A stretch of DNA of 43,357 bases from positions 1 through 43,357 of the forward strand of contig JBGZBP010000036.1 in assembly GCA_041844735.1 (NCBI GenBank), given 5' to 3'. A program made the translations under genes and the position numbers. A model generated the notes under the pieces. It was not told the DNA's origin. It did not search any database and worked only from the letters and a program-made list of their open reading frames with translations. Below are positions 1 to 8,313 of this stretch, piece by piece. Each line of letters opens with the position of its first letter. Positions within the stretch are counted from its first letter, which is position 1. The DNA comes from CAJPNN01 sp041844735. Its GTDB lineage: Bacteria > Bacillota > Clostridia > Peptostreptococcales > Anaerovoracaceae.

Positions 1-438
1 GAAAGTCCGCCGGGGGATGCTATGGCACACTTTATTCCGGTTGATGATGCAGGACATCTGATAATAGATGCCGGCAGACTGGGAGACGGTGGAGAGGTTT
101 TTTGTGTTAATATGTCGTCGGCAATAAACTTGAAAGAGCTGACGGAAAAAACAGTTAAGATGCTGGGATTGATGCCATATGCGGAAGTCGATATACATGT
201 CGGAGCAAGCAACTGTTACAGTGAAAGCATGGGCGAAAGAGGAGTGGATCCGAGATATCTGACCAAGACAGCAAACAACAGCATTTACAGATATGATTTT
301 ATAGAAGAATCCGAAGAAGTAGTGCGTCTGTTAAGGAAGAAAGACGGAAGCGGTGAATTTGAACCGTTCGTGGAAAAGCTGATATCGGAGGACAAAGAAA
401 ATATTGAAGCTTGGCTAAAAAAAGCATTATGCCAATAA
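1..438 (+). CDS. Nucleoside-diphosphate-sugar dehydratase/epimerase, C-terminal part (cut by left edge)
   Basis: The frame is open to base 1, so this is read as the 3' end of a larger gene; the ATG at 22 is probably an internal methionine. The visible 145 residues match the C-terminal region of CapD/FlaA1-type short-chain dehydratases that make UDP-sugars for surface polysaccharides. The segment HFIPVDDAGHLI corresponds to the family's substrate-side helix (typically RFFMTIPEAxxLV), and GGEVFCVNM followed by LKELTEKTVKMLG matches the usual GGEIFVLDMGxPxxIxDLA strand-helix. The catalytic Rossmann part lies outside the window. The two LytR-CpsA-Psr genes that follow fit a role in surface glycopolymer synthesis. 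The family assignment is good; the exact sugar cannot be told. Confidence 0.68.
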   Translation, partial: ESPPGDAMAHFIPVDDAGHLIIDAGRLGDGGEVFCVNMSSAINLKELTEKTVKMLGLMPYAEVDIHVGASNCYSESMGERGVDPRYLTKTANNSIYRYDFIEESEEVVRLLRKKDGSGEFEPFVEKLISEDKENIEAWLKKALCQ

Positions 439-466
439 ATTTTTACAGGGGGAAAGACAATCGGTT

Positions 467-1444
467 ATGAGAAGGAAAACTAAGAAAAAAGGTAAGTTTG
501 TAAGACCTTTTCTGGCATTCTTGGTGATGTTTACATTGCTTTTAATGCCGTTGAATTATGCGCTGGACAAGGTGGGAAAGGCAAGAATTTTCGGAGGGAG
601 TACGAACATAGAAGACGAGCTGGGGACACTGGTGAATGAGAACAGCCCTTTTTTTCAAGAGTTTAAGGACAGCAACAGAGTTAATATTTTGCTTATGGGG
701 CTTAATGATAATTTGACGGATACTTTGATGTTGGGAAGTTATGACATTGACAATCAAAGGGTGGATATAATATCCATACCGAGAGATACATATTTTAGCA
801 GACCCGGCAAATCGGGTGCATCACTTAAGATAAACTCCATATATAGTCAGGACGGATTAATCGGCACTGCAAAGGCGGTGAGCGAAATTTTGGAGGGGAT
901 TCCTATAAACTATTATGCGGTTATCGATTATCAGGGAGTTGAAAAGATGGTGGATGCCATGGGAGGCGTAGAGGTTAACGTGCCTTTTCATATGAAGTAC
1001 AGAGACATATGGGATAAGCCGCCGTTAATTATAGATATTCCGGCAGGGCAGAGGACTTTGAACGGACAGGAAGCGATGAAGTTCTTGAGATTCAGAAAAA
1101 GCAACGTTCCCGGAGGAAAGGGTTATCCCGGGGGAGATATTGACAGAATTAAGACACATCAGGAGTTTATGCATGCTGCAATGGCAAAAGCAATCAGTCC
1201 GAAGCTTCCTAAGGTGGCGGCAACTTTTATAAAAAGTGTCGAGTCGGATTTGAACGTTGCAACAGCAATAAAGCTGGGGACAAAGGCGATATCGCTTGAT
1301 AAAGCGAATGTTTATACACACTTATTGCCGGGGATTCCTCCGACAGGGGCACCTTGGTACTGGACACCGGATCAACCCAAAATTCAAGAAATGTTGAGGG
1401 AGATGTATACGGTGAAAAAAGAAACCGAGGGCACTAAGGAGTAA
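467..1444 (+). CDS. LytR-CpsA-Psr (LCP) family wall-polymer ligase, copy 1
   Basis: LCP proteins sit in the membrane with an outer domain that moves undecaprenyl-pyrophosphate-linked glycopolymers (teichoic acid, capsule) onto peptidoglycan. The 325-residue product has a basic N-terminus, one membrane segment (about residues 11-33), then the LCP domain. Visible hallmarks are DTLMLGSYD, the arginine-aspartate pair of SIPRDT (R106, D107), which binds the lipid pyrophosphate in this family, KINSIYS, a GGVEVNVP strand, and RFRK preceding the GGDIDR segment. The start ATG has a GGGGGA purine run about 13 bases upstream, a slightly long spacing. It is a close tandem paralogue of the next gene; both share DKPPL and LPGIPPT-x-APWYWTPD near the C-terminus. 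Confidence 0.92.
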   Translation: MRRKTKKKGKFVRPFLAFLVMFTLLLMPLNYALDKVGKARIFGGSTNIEDELGTLVNENSPFFQEFKDSNRVNILLMGLNDNLTDTLMLGSYDIDNQRVDIISIPRDTYFSRPGKSGASLKINSIYSQDGLIGTAKAVSEILEGIPINYYAVIDYQGVEKMVDAMGGVEVNVPFHMKYRDIWDKPPLIIDIPAGQRTLNGQEAMKFLRFRKSNVPGGKGYPGGDIDRIKTHQEFMHAAMAKAISPKLPKVAATFIKSVESDLNVATAIKLGTKAISLDKANVYTHLLPGIPPTGAPWYWTPDQPKIQEMLREMYTVKKETEGTKE

Positions 1445-1513
1445 TGACCGAACTTATTGGGAAATTTAAAGAGGGAAGCATTTAACAAAGCGCTTCAATT
1501 GAAAGGGGAAAAA

Positions 1514-2533
1514 ATGAGTAGGAGAAACAGACGAAAAAAGTCGAAAGCCAAAGTATTAATTGTTGTTTTGCTAATCATCGCATTGCTAATCATAGTTATG
1601 GCAGTTGGGGGAGCTATGGCATGGAAGCATGTATTGGCGCACAAGAGAATAGTAAGCAAGCCTAAAGCAGTCTTGGAAAAAGAACTGCCGGTGATTGCGT
1701 CAAAAGATAGCCCATATTATGATACGTATAAAAAATCAAAAAAAGTAAATGTACTGATTCTGGGAATTAATCAAGGGCTTTCAGATACAATCATGCTTGC
1801 AAGCTATGATGAGAAAAAAGACAAAGTAGATTTGATTTCTATTCCGAGGGATACGGAATATCACAGAGACGGGTTCGACAGTGTGGCAGAGCAAAAAATC
1901 AACTCGGCATATAGGAAGAATCCGCTGAATACGGCGAAGGCGGTAAGCGACATCCTTATGGGAATGCCTATAAACTATTATGCTGTAGTGGATTATAAAG
2001 CAATTGAAAAGATTGTAGACGATATGGACGGAGTACCTATAAATGTTCCGAAAGCAATGCACTATACGGATCCTTATGATAAGCCGCCTCTAGTAATCAA
2101 TATACCGGCGGGAGAGCAGGTGCTTGATGGAAAAACGGCTGTGAAATATCTCAGATTTAGAAAAGGATATGCAGATGGCGATATAGGAAGAGTAAAGGCA
2201 CAGCAGGAGTTTATGAAAGCTGCATTAGATAGAGCTATCGGTACGAAATTACCGAAAGTTATAAAGACAGCGGTGAAAAATTTGGATACCGACATGACAT
2301 TGGGTACAGCCGTTACTCTTGCAATAAAGGCAAAAGATATGGCAAAGGGCGAAATGACAACATATTTGCTGCCCGGCATACCGCCTACAAAGGCACCATG
2401 GTATTGGACGCCGGATGAAGAGGGTATAAAAGATATGATAGAAACAATCTATGGGCTGAAAAAAGAAAGTAAGGAAAGTAAAAATCAAGAAGACAATATA
2501 GGCGAGAAACAATCGGAATCGAAGACCAATTGA
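1514..2533 (+). CDS. LytR-CpsA-Psr (LCP) family wall-polymer ligase, copy 2
   Basis: Second LCP protein, same predicted role as its neighbour: anchoring of undecaprenyl-linked glycopolymers to the wall on the outer face of the membrane. I start it at the ATG at 1514, which has an AGGGGA site five bases upstream, rather than at the in-frame TTG 19 codons earlier. This gives 339 residues: a strongly basic N-terminus, one hydrophobic anchor (about residues 12-36), then the LCP domain with DTIMLASYD, SIPRDT (R112), KINSAYR, NYYAVVDYKAIE and the GDIGR segment. The C-terminal tail is charged and low-complexity (KKESKESKNQED), absent from copy 1. It shares the APWYWTPD ending with copy 1, so a local tandem duplication is likely. 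Confidence 0.92.
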   Translation: MSRRNRRKKSKAKVLIVVLLIIALLIIVMAVGGAMAWKHVLAHKRIVSKPKAVLEKELPVIASKDSPYYDTYKKSKKVNVLILGINQGLSDTIMLASYDEKKDKVDLISIPRDTEYHRDGFDSVAEQKINSAYRKNPLNTAKAVSDILMGMPINYYAVVDYKAIEKIVDDMDGVPINVPKAMHYTDPYDKPPLVINIPAGEQVLDGKTAVKYLRFRKGYADGDIGRVKAQQEFMKAALDRAIGTKLPKVIKTAVKNLDTDMTLGTAVTLAIKAKDMAKGEMTTYLLPGIPPTKAPWYWTPDEEGIKDMIETIYGLKKESKESKNQEDNIGEKQSESKTN

Positions 2534-2595
2534 TGTCGTCGTTCAGAAGAGAAATATTGATGAGGGGAATCAGAGCTGAAAATCAGGAGGAAATG

Positions 2596-3597
2596 ATGGA
2601 TTTTTCAAGTAAGGATATAGGACTTAGCTTAGCAAGAGTTACAGAGTTGGCAGCGATGGAAAGTGCTGCATGGATAGGCAGAGGAGATAAAATATCGGCG
2701 GATCAGTCTGCCGTAAACGGCATGAGAAAGATGTTCGACTATGTGGATATCAGAGGCACGGTGGTAATAGGCGAGGGGGAAAAAGACGAAGCCCCTATGC
2801 TTTACATAGGAGAAAAGATAGGACGTGCAGGAGAAAGTGATATTGAAGTTGATATTGCCGTAGATCCTCTTGACGGAACCACGTCTACAGCTAAGGGAAC
2901 GGAAAATGCCATCAGCGTTATTGCTGTAGCGCCTAAGGGTGAGTTGCTTAACTCGAGAGTTTTTTATATGGAAAAATTGGCAGTAGGACCGAAAGCAAAA
3001 GATGCAATAGATTTAAGCAAACCTCTTAAGGAAAATCTTGAAAACATAGCAAGAGCTCTTGATAAAGATATCTCTGAATTGACAGTCACGATTCAGGAAA
3101 GAGAGAGACATGAGAGTTACATTAAAACCTGTAGAGAACTCGGCTGCAAAGTTAAGCTTTTCAGAGACGGAGATGTGGGACAGGCGATAGCTACATGTGT
3201 GGACGAAAGTGACATAGATGTAATGGTAGGAATAGGAGGAGCTCCCGAGGGAGTCATTGGAGCAGTGGCATTAAAATGTCTTGGTGGAAATATCCAAGGC
3301 AGATTACACGCGATGAATGATGATGACAGAAAAAATAACCCTGATGACGACTTTGAAAGAGTATTGACAATAGACGATTTGGCAGGGGGGAACTCCGTTA
3401 TATTTGTAGCGACGGGGGTAACGGATGGAGACTTGCTCAGGGGAGTGAAAAAAGTCGGAGACAATAAGATAAAAACACATACCGTGATTATGAGAGGTGA
3501 TACGGGGACAGTGAGATTCGTTGAAACAACACATAATCTTGATAAGAAGCCGGGATATGCAGTCCCTGCAAACCATTCAGGACAGAGGAAAAAATAA
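2596..3597 (+). CDS. glpX: Fructose-1,6-bisphosphatase class II
   Basis: GlpX hydrolyses fructose 1,6-bisphosphate to fructose 6-phosphate in gluconeogenesis, with divalent metal, in the cytoplasm. Family signatures are clear: AWIGRGDK, VIGEGEKDEAPML, the metal-binding DPLDGTT in VAVDPLDGTTSTAKG, GIGGAPEGVI, and the C-terminal VTDGDLL. The reading frame continues upstream to a TTG overlapping the LCP stop, but an AGGAGG lies at 2585-2590, five bases before the ATG at 2596. That start gives 333 residues, the normal length, beginning MDFSSKDIGLS. The stop overlaps the rho start by one base, so the two are translationally coupled. The PEP carboxykinase-like gene at 23.5 kb would act in the same gluconeogenic direction. 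Confidence 0.95.
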   Translation: MDFSSKDIGLSLARVTELAAMESAAWIGRGDKISADQSAVNGMRKMFDYVDIRGTVVIGEGEKDEAPMLYIGEKIGRAGESDIEVDIAVDPLDGTTSTAKGTENAISVIAVAPKGELLNSRVFYMEKLAVGPKAKDAIDLSKPLKENLENIARALDKDISELTVTIQERERHESYIKTCRELGCKVKLFRDGDVGQAIATCVDESDIDVMVGIGGAPEGVIGAVALKCLGGNIQGRLHAMNDDDRKNNPDDDFERVLTIDDLAGGNSVIFVATGVTDGDLLRGVKKVGDNKIKTHTVIMRGDTGTVRFVETTHNLDKKPGYAVPANHSGQRKK

Positions 3598-4916
3598 TGA
3601 AAATAAGTGAATTGAGGCTTATGAAAGTCGCAGAATTGAGAGATTTGGCAAAAGATAAGGGGATTTCAGAAGCGGAATCAAAGAAAAAAGATGAGCTTGT
3701 GGAGTGCATTTTTGCAGCTGTTATGGATGAAGGAGGTTCACGGAACGAAGCCGGCGAGGCTGATAAGAAAAATCAAGAAGCATCAGGACCGTCAGAAGAT
3801 AGACCGGAAGTGGAAGGTATTTTGGAGATTGTTGACGGAGGGTTCGGATTTTTAAGGTTTCATAACTTTCTTACGAGCGAAAAGGATGTTTACGTCTCCC
3901 CGACGCAAATACGGAGATTTAATCTTAAAACGGGAGATAAAATTTTGGGTATTTCGAGAAAGCCCAACGAGGGAGAACGATTCGGAGCACTTCTTTATGT
4001 GAAAAAGGTAAATGATGATATGCCTGATATGGCAATCAAGAGAAAAGATTTCGATACTCTCACACCGATATTCCCGTTTGAAAAATTGGAGCTTGAGGGA
4101 GACTCAAAAGATATAGCTACGAGATGTATAGATTTGATTGCACCTGTCGGCAGGGGACAGAGAGGTCTGATAGTAGCACCGCCGAAAGCAGGAAAGACGG
4201 TTTTATTGAAAAAAATTGCTAACGCCATAGAGAGAAAATATCCGGAAATAGAGTTGATAGTATTGCTCATAGATGAAAGACCGGAAGAAGTGGTGGATAT
4301 GCAAAGATCCATAAAGGGAGAGGTGATTTACTCCACATTCGACGAATTGCCTCAGCATCATATCAAAGTTGCTGAGATGGTTTTGGCGAGGGCGAAAAGA
4401 TTTGCGGAACATAAGAAGGATGTAGTGATTCTTATGGACAGTATCACGAGGCTTGCCAGAGCATATAATTTGGTGATTCCGCCATCGGGAAGAACTTTGT
4501 CCGGAGGGTTGGATCCGGCGGCACTTCACAAACCGAAAAAACTTTTTGGAGCAGCCAGAAAGATTGAGGAGGGCGGCAGCGTCACCATTTTGGCTACTGC
4601 ACTTACAGAAACTGGCAGCAGAATGGATGACATGATATTTGAAGAATTCAAAGGAACCGGAAATATGGAGTTACACTTGGATAGGAAGCTGTCCGAGATG
4701 AGAATATTCCCGGCAATAAATTTAAACAAATCGGGGACAAGGCGAGAAGACCTGCTGTTGAAGCCTGAAGAGATGGATGCGGTAATGTTGATGCGCAGGG
4801 CGATGAGCAATAAGGGGAATCAGGATGCTACAGAAAAAATCATCCGAAATATTGTTCAGACAAGAAACAATTCCGACTTTATAGAGATTATTAAAAAGAT
4901 AGGATTAGAGGATTAA
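3597..4916 (+). CDS. rho: Transcription termination factor Rho
   Basis: Rho is the hexameric RNA helicase/ATPase that ends transcription at unstructured C-rich RNA. The 439-residue protein shows the three-part layout: an N-terminal SAP-like helical domain (1-45), a short charged linker, the cold-shock-like RNA-binding domain (about 75-145, VEGILEIVDGGFGFLR), then the RecA-type motor. The Walker A motif is APPKAGKT (about 194-201), Walker B is VVILMDSITRLARAYN, and the Q-loop region PPSGRTLSGG is intact. The start overlaps the glpX stop (TAATG). Placement of rho before yqhQ, prmC, rpmE and prfA is the usual clostridial arrangement. Confidence 0.97.
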   Translation: MKISELRLMKVAELRDLAKDKGISEAESKKKDELVECIFAAVMDEGGSRNEAGEADKKNQEASGPSEDRPEVEGILEIVDGGFGFLRFHNFLTSEKDVYVSPTQIRRFNLKTGDKILGISRKPNEGERFGALLYVKKVNDDMPDMAIKRKDFDTLTPIFPFEKLELEGDSKDIATRCIDLIAPVGRGQRGLIVAPPKAGKTVLLKKIANAIERKYPEIELIVLLIDERPEEVVDMQRSIKGEVIYSTFDELPQHHIKVAEMVLARAKRFAEHKKDVVILMDSITRLARAYNLVIPPSGRTLSGGLDPAALHKPKKLFGAARKIEEGGSVTILATALTETGSRMDDMIFEEFKGTGNMELHLDRKLSEMRIFPAINLNKSGTRREDLLLKPEEMDAVMLMRRAMSNKGNQDATEKIIRNIVQTRNNSDFIEIIKKIGLED

Positions 4917-4929
4917 TTAGAGGGTTGAT

Positions 4930-6003
4930 ATGGATTTCAGTAAAATATTTATTAAAAATGCATCACCTACCAAAATGGGCGGACAAGCTGTCATAAAGGG
5001 GATTATGATGAAAGGCGGAAACCGTACGGCGGTGGTTTTAAGAAAAAAAGACGGCGGACTGCACATGAGAACGAAGCTTTTGAAAAAGCATGGGAAATTG
5101 TTTGAATTGCCGTTTATACGAGGAGTCTTTGTTTTTGTAGATGCACTTTTAACAGGAACATCCACTCTGATGTACTCGGCAGATTTCCTGGAACAGGAAG
5201 AGGAAGAGACAACAGATAAGGAAAATTGGATTTCAAGGAAGTTTGGGGAAAAAGCACTTTGGAATATAATGCTTTACTCTTCCGTGCTGATATCTTTGGT
5301 GTTTACGATAGGCATTTTTATCATTTTGCCTACTGCTGCGGTGTCTATAGGTAGAAATTTCACAGACAGTAGCATTGCTTTAAATATTATAGAGGGCATT
5401 TTAAGACTCTTAATGTTTGTAGGGTACATAGCCCTGATTTCTCTTATGAAAGATATAAAGGAAGTTTTTCAGTATCATGGAGCGGAACACCAATGTATAC
5501 ATGCCTTTGAAAACGGGCTTGAGCTTACGGTAGAAAACTGTAGAAAATTTGAAACTCTGCACCCGAGATGCGGAACAAGTTTTTTAATGTTTGTAATGAT
5601 AATAAGCTTGGTGCTGTTTTCCTTGTTGGGATGGCCGAATCTTCTTTGGAGAGTGTTGTCAAGATTGCTGCTGGTTCCTGTTATCGCAGGAATAAGCTTT
5701 GAACTTTTGAGATTTGCGGGAAAGAGTGACAACCTGGCGGTCAAGATACTGAGCATTCCGGGATTGTTATTGCAAAAAATAACAACAAGAGTGCCTGATG
5801 ACAGTCAGCTTGAGGTAGCTATAGCGGCTATTCGTGCTGTAGATGTTCCAAAAGATACCCCGGAGTATGAAGGAACAATAGGGCAGGACGGAAGACCTGT
5901 AGAACCGGACGGAAAACCGGATAAAGAATCAGTTGAAAAATCGGATATAGAACCTGATGAAATAGCTGATGAAAAATCGGAGGGCAAATGGGACTTAGAT
6001 TAA
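4930..6003 (+). CDS. yqhQ: DUF1385 (YqhQ-type) membrane protein
   Basis: Conserved integral membrane protein of the DUF1385 family (Bacillus YqhQ), function not established. Diagnostic stretches are MGGQAVIKGIMMKGG near the N-terminus and, after two or three membrane helices, QYHGAEHQCIHAFENG and HPRCGTSFLMFVM. The conserved Glu-His, His and Cys residues suggest a metal site or a membrane enzyme, but that is inference. Further hydrophobic helices follow (about residues 220-280). The last 50 residues form an acidic, proline-rich tail (repeated DGRP/DGKP and ExSDIEPDE-like units) that looks variable. The stop overlaps the prmC start by 16 bases. YqhQ genes commonly sit between rho/rpmE and prmC/prfA in clostridia. 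Confidence 0.9.
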   Translation: MDFSKIFIKNASPTKMGGQAVIKGIMMKGGNRTAVVLRKKDGGLHMRTKLLKKHGKLFELPFIRGVFVFVDALLTGTSTLMYSADFLEQEEEETTDKENWISRKFGEKALWNIMLYSSVLISLVFTIGIFIILPTAAVSIGRNFTDSSIALNIIEGILRLLMFVGYIALISLMKDIKEVFQYHGAEHQCIHAFENGLELTVENCRKFETLHPRCGTSFLMFVMIISLVLFSLLGWPNLLWRVLSRLLLVPVIAGISFELLRFAGKSDNLAVKILSIPGLLLQKITTRVPDDSQLEVAIAAIRAVDVPKDTPEYEGTIGQDGRPVEPDGKPDKESVEKSDIEPDEIADEKSEGKWDLD

Positions 6004-6890
6004 ATGACTTATTGAAAATAGCGGAAAACAGGCTTAGGGGAGCCGAGCTTGACACACCGGAAGTCGATAGCAGACTGCTTTTAGAATTCTTTCTGAAAGC
6101 CGACAGAACTTTTATTTTTCTGCATATGGCAGACGAGCTTGATGATGTGCGGTGTGAAAAATATCTTGAGCTGATAGATGAAAGGGCTTCTCATAAGCCT
6201 TTGCAATACATTACTCAGAAGCAGAGCTTTATGGGGTTGGATTTTTTCGTTGATGAAAGAGTACTTATACCAAGGGCAGATACAGAAACCTTAGTAGAAG
6301 AAATACTTAATGATATTGAGGCTGACGGTAAAAAAAGATCATCCTATGATATCCTGGATTTATGCACAGGCAGCGGAGCGATTGCCGTGAGTTTGGCGAC
6401 AAAACTGAAAAAGTCGGAGATTACGGCGGTTGATATAAGTGATGGAGCTTGCCGTGTTGCGGAGAAAAATGCGGAGCTTAACGGAGTGGAAAAAAGAGTC
6501 AAAGTTATATGTGCAGACATGTTTTCCGGGTTTAAACAGAAACGCAACGGCACCGGAAAGAAAAAATTTGACATTATAGTTTCCAACCCGCCATACATAG
6601 AGAGTGACAGTGTGCCGAAGCTGGAAAAACAAGTTGCTGAATTTGAGCCGACAACAGCGCTGGACGGAGGCGGTGACGGACTGGATTTCTATAGGCAGAT
6701 AGCCGAGAATGCATGGCGCTTTATGGGTAAGCACGGAAAGATTTTTCTTGAAATAGGTTATAACCAAGGGGAGGCAGTATCGGAGCTTTTGGATAAGACC
6801 GGTAAATACGAAAATATTTGTGTAAAGAGAGATTTGGCAGGATTGGATCGCATAGTCATTGCAAAAAAACAAATAAAAAACGTTGACTAA
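5988..6890 (+). CDS. prmC: Peptide chain release factor N5-glutamine methyltransferase
   Basis: PrmC transfers a methyl group from S-adenosylmethionine to the glutamine of the GGQ motif in class-1 release factors. The 300-residue protein has the N-terminal helical release-factor-binding domain (1-75), PRADTETLVE, the SAM-binding glycine loop ILDLCTGSGAIAVSLA, and the catalytic NPPY motif (N200-Y203, in IIVSNPPYIESD) that positions the substrate glutamine amide. Its substrate RF1 is encoded by prfA two genes downstream. The start lies inside the end of the upstream gene; no strong ribosome binding site is visible, so translation is probably coupled. Confidence 0.95.
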   Translation: MGLRLNDLLKIAENRLRGAELDTPEVDSRLLLEFFLKADRTFIFLHMADELDDVRCEKYLELIDERASHKPLQYITQKQSFMGLDFFVDERVLIPRADTETLVEEILNDIEADGKKRSSYDILDLCTGSGAIAVSLATKLKKSEITAVDISDGACRVAEKNAELNGVEKRVKVICADMFSGFKQKRNGTGKKKFDIIVSNPPYIESDSVPKLEKQVAEFEPTTALDGGGDGLDFYRQIAENAWRFMGKHGKIFLEIGYNQGEAVSELLDKTGKYENICVKRDLAGLDRIVIAKKQIKNVD

Positions 6891-6912
6891 ACAAATAAAT
6901 CTATGGTATTAT
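6883..6912 (+). promoter_or_regulatory. Sigma-A-type promoter of rpmE, inside the end of prmC
   Basis: TTGACT (6883-6888) and an extended -10, TG-G-TATTAT (TATTAT at 6907-6912), are 18 bases apart. The -35 box overlaps the prmC stop codon. It would start rpmE transcription near 6919 and give L31 its own supply within the longer operon. Confidence 0.65.
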
Positions 6913-6922
6913 ATTCGACAGG

Positions 6923-6946
6923 GTTATACGAATATTACCGTGTAAC
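6923..6946 (+). promoter_or_regulatory. Hairpin in the rpmE 5' leader
   Basis: GTTATACG (6923-6930) pairs with CGTGTAAC (6939-6946), giving eight base pairs with one G-U and an 8-base loop. It ends a few bases before the AGAGGTGG ribosome binding site. Candidate structured leaders have been proposed upstream of L31 genes in Firmicutes; whether this belongs to that class is inference. Confidence 0.4.
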
Positions 6947-6963
6947 AGAAAGAGGTGGAAAAT

Positions 6964-7164
6964 ATGAAGAAAGATATACATCCTGATTATAGGGAATGTC
7001 AGGTAACATGTGCTTGTGGAAACAGTTTCACAACAAAATCAACTAAAGAAGAGATAAGATTGGATGTTTGTTCTGCTTGTCACCCATTCTTTACAGGCCA
7101 GCAAAAGTTTATTAACCGTGGTGGTCGTGTTGAGAAATTTAAGAAAAAGTTTAATATGGAGTAG
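6964..7164 (+). CDS. rpmE: 50S ribosomal protein L31, zinc-binding form
   Basis: L31 is a small protein bridging the large and small ribosomal subunits near the central protuberance. The 66-residue product has the four-cysteine zinc-ribbon form: CAC in the N-terminal half and CSAC before HPFFTG. The signatures HPDY and HPFFTGQQKF are standard. The start is placed at ATG 6964, preceded by AGAGGTGG; a GTG three codons earlier lies within that binding site and is rejected. It has its own promoter and a clean terminator, so it can be expressed independently of the flanking prmC and prfA. Having the zinc form implies a zinc requirement; no zinc-free paralogue is in view. Confidence 0.97.
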   Translation: MKKDIHPDYRECQVTCACGNSFTTKSTKEEIRLDVCSACHPFFTGQQKFINRGGRVEKFKKKFNME

Positions 7165-7172
7165 CATAGGCG

Positions 7173-7206
7173 ACCGGAAATATCTAATTTATTTCCGGTT
7201 TTTTTA
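7173..7206 (+). terminator. Rho-independent terminator after rpmE
   Basis: A perfect 10-bp stem (7173-7182 with 7190-7199, core ACCGGAAATA), a 7-base loop and a seven-T run. It lies between rpmE and prfA, so prfA must be reached by read-through or a promoter I could not identify. Confidence 0.9.
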
Positions 7207-7230
7207 TAAGTATAGAGAGGAAATATTAAA

Positions 7231-8298
7231 ATGCTCGACAAATTGGATTTTATAACGGAAAAATATGAGGAATTGAGCCAAAAGGTTTCAAATCCGGACA
7301 TTATAGCCGACCAACCGGTTTGGCAGAAACATATGAAAGAAATGGGCGAGATGGAACCCATTGTGAATAAATATAAAGAATATAAGAAAGCTGTCGAAGA
7401 ACTGTCCGGAGCTAAGGAGATGCTGAGCGAGGGCGGGCTTGACGATGAAATGAAAGAATTAACCAAGATGGAAATATCAGATCTTGATGAAAAAATTGAA
7501 ACTATGAGTGAAGAACTGAAAATATTGCTTTTGCCGAAAGATCCGAATGATGAGAAGAATGTAATTTTGGAAGTCAGAGCGGGAACAGGAGGAGAGGAAG
7601 CAGGACTTTTCGGTGCAGACTTGCTTAGAATGTATATGAGGTATGCGGAGAGAAACCGCTGGAAGGTTGAAATGATGGATGTGAATGACACAGGCATCGG
7701 GGGCATCAAAGAAGCGGTAATTCTCATAAAGGGAAAAGGAGCATATTCGAGACTTAAGTATGAAAGCGGCGTACATAGAGTACAAAGAGTGCCTGATACG
7801 GAATCAAGCGGGAGAATCCATACATCGGCAGCTACGGTGGCGGTGCTTCCGGAAGTAGACGATGTTGAAGTTGATTTGAATCCTAACGACGTCAGGGTGG
7901 ACGTCTACAGAGCTTCCGGAAATGGCGGTCAGTGCGTTAATACAACGGACTCTGCGGTAAGACTCACCCATATGCCGACAGGGCTTGTAGTTACATGTCA
8001 GGACGAGAAATCCCAGCTTAAAAACAAGGAAAAGGCATTCAAGGTTTTGAAAGCAAGACTTTATGATACTATAATGCAAGAAAAAAACCGTGAAATATCC
8101 GATGCAAGAAAAAGTCAGGTCGGATCGGGAGATAGAAGTGAAAGAATAAGAACATATAATTTCCCTCAGGGAAGAGTGTCAGACCACAGAATAGGGTTGA
8201 CAATATATAAACTTGACTCCTATCTCGACGGTGACATGGATGAAATAATAGATAGCTTGATTACTAACGAGCAGGCTGAGAAAATGAAAAATTTCTAG
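7231..8298 (+). CDS. prfA: Peptide chain release factor 1
   Basis: RF1 reads UAA and UAG stop codons and triggers release of the finished peptide. The 355-residue protein has the N-terminal helical domain, the stop-codon-reading tripeptide P188-D189-T190 (PxT, the RF1 type rather than the SPF of RF2) in RVPDTESSGRIHTSA, and the peptidyl-transferase-centre motif G232-G233-Q234. The residue after GGQ is cysteine, where E. coli RF1 has histidine; I recall this as common in clostridia. Q234 is the expected target of PrmC, encoded just upstream. A GAGAGGAA site precedes the ATG. Confidence 0.97.
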   Translation: MLDKLDFITEKYEELSQKVSNPDIIADQPVWQKHMKEMGEMEPIVNKYKEYKKAVEELSGAKEMLSEGGLDDEMKELTKMEISDLDEKIETMSEELKILLLPKDPNDEKNVILEVRAGTGGEEAGLFGADLLRMYMRYAERNRWKVEMMDVNDTGIGGIKEAVILIKGKGAYSRLKYESGVHRVQRVPDTESSGRIHTSAATVAVLPEVDDVEVDLNPNDVRVDVYRASGNGGQCVNTTDSAVRLTHMPTGLVVTCQDEKSQLKNKEKAFKVLKARLYDTIMQEKNREISDARKSQVGSGDRSERIRTYNFPQGRVSDHRIGLTIYKLDSYLDGDMDEIIDSLITNEQAEKMKNF

Positions 8299-8313
8299 GT
8301 GGAATACACGAAA

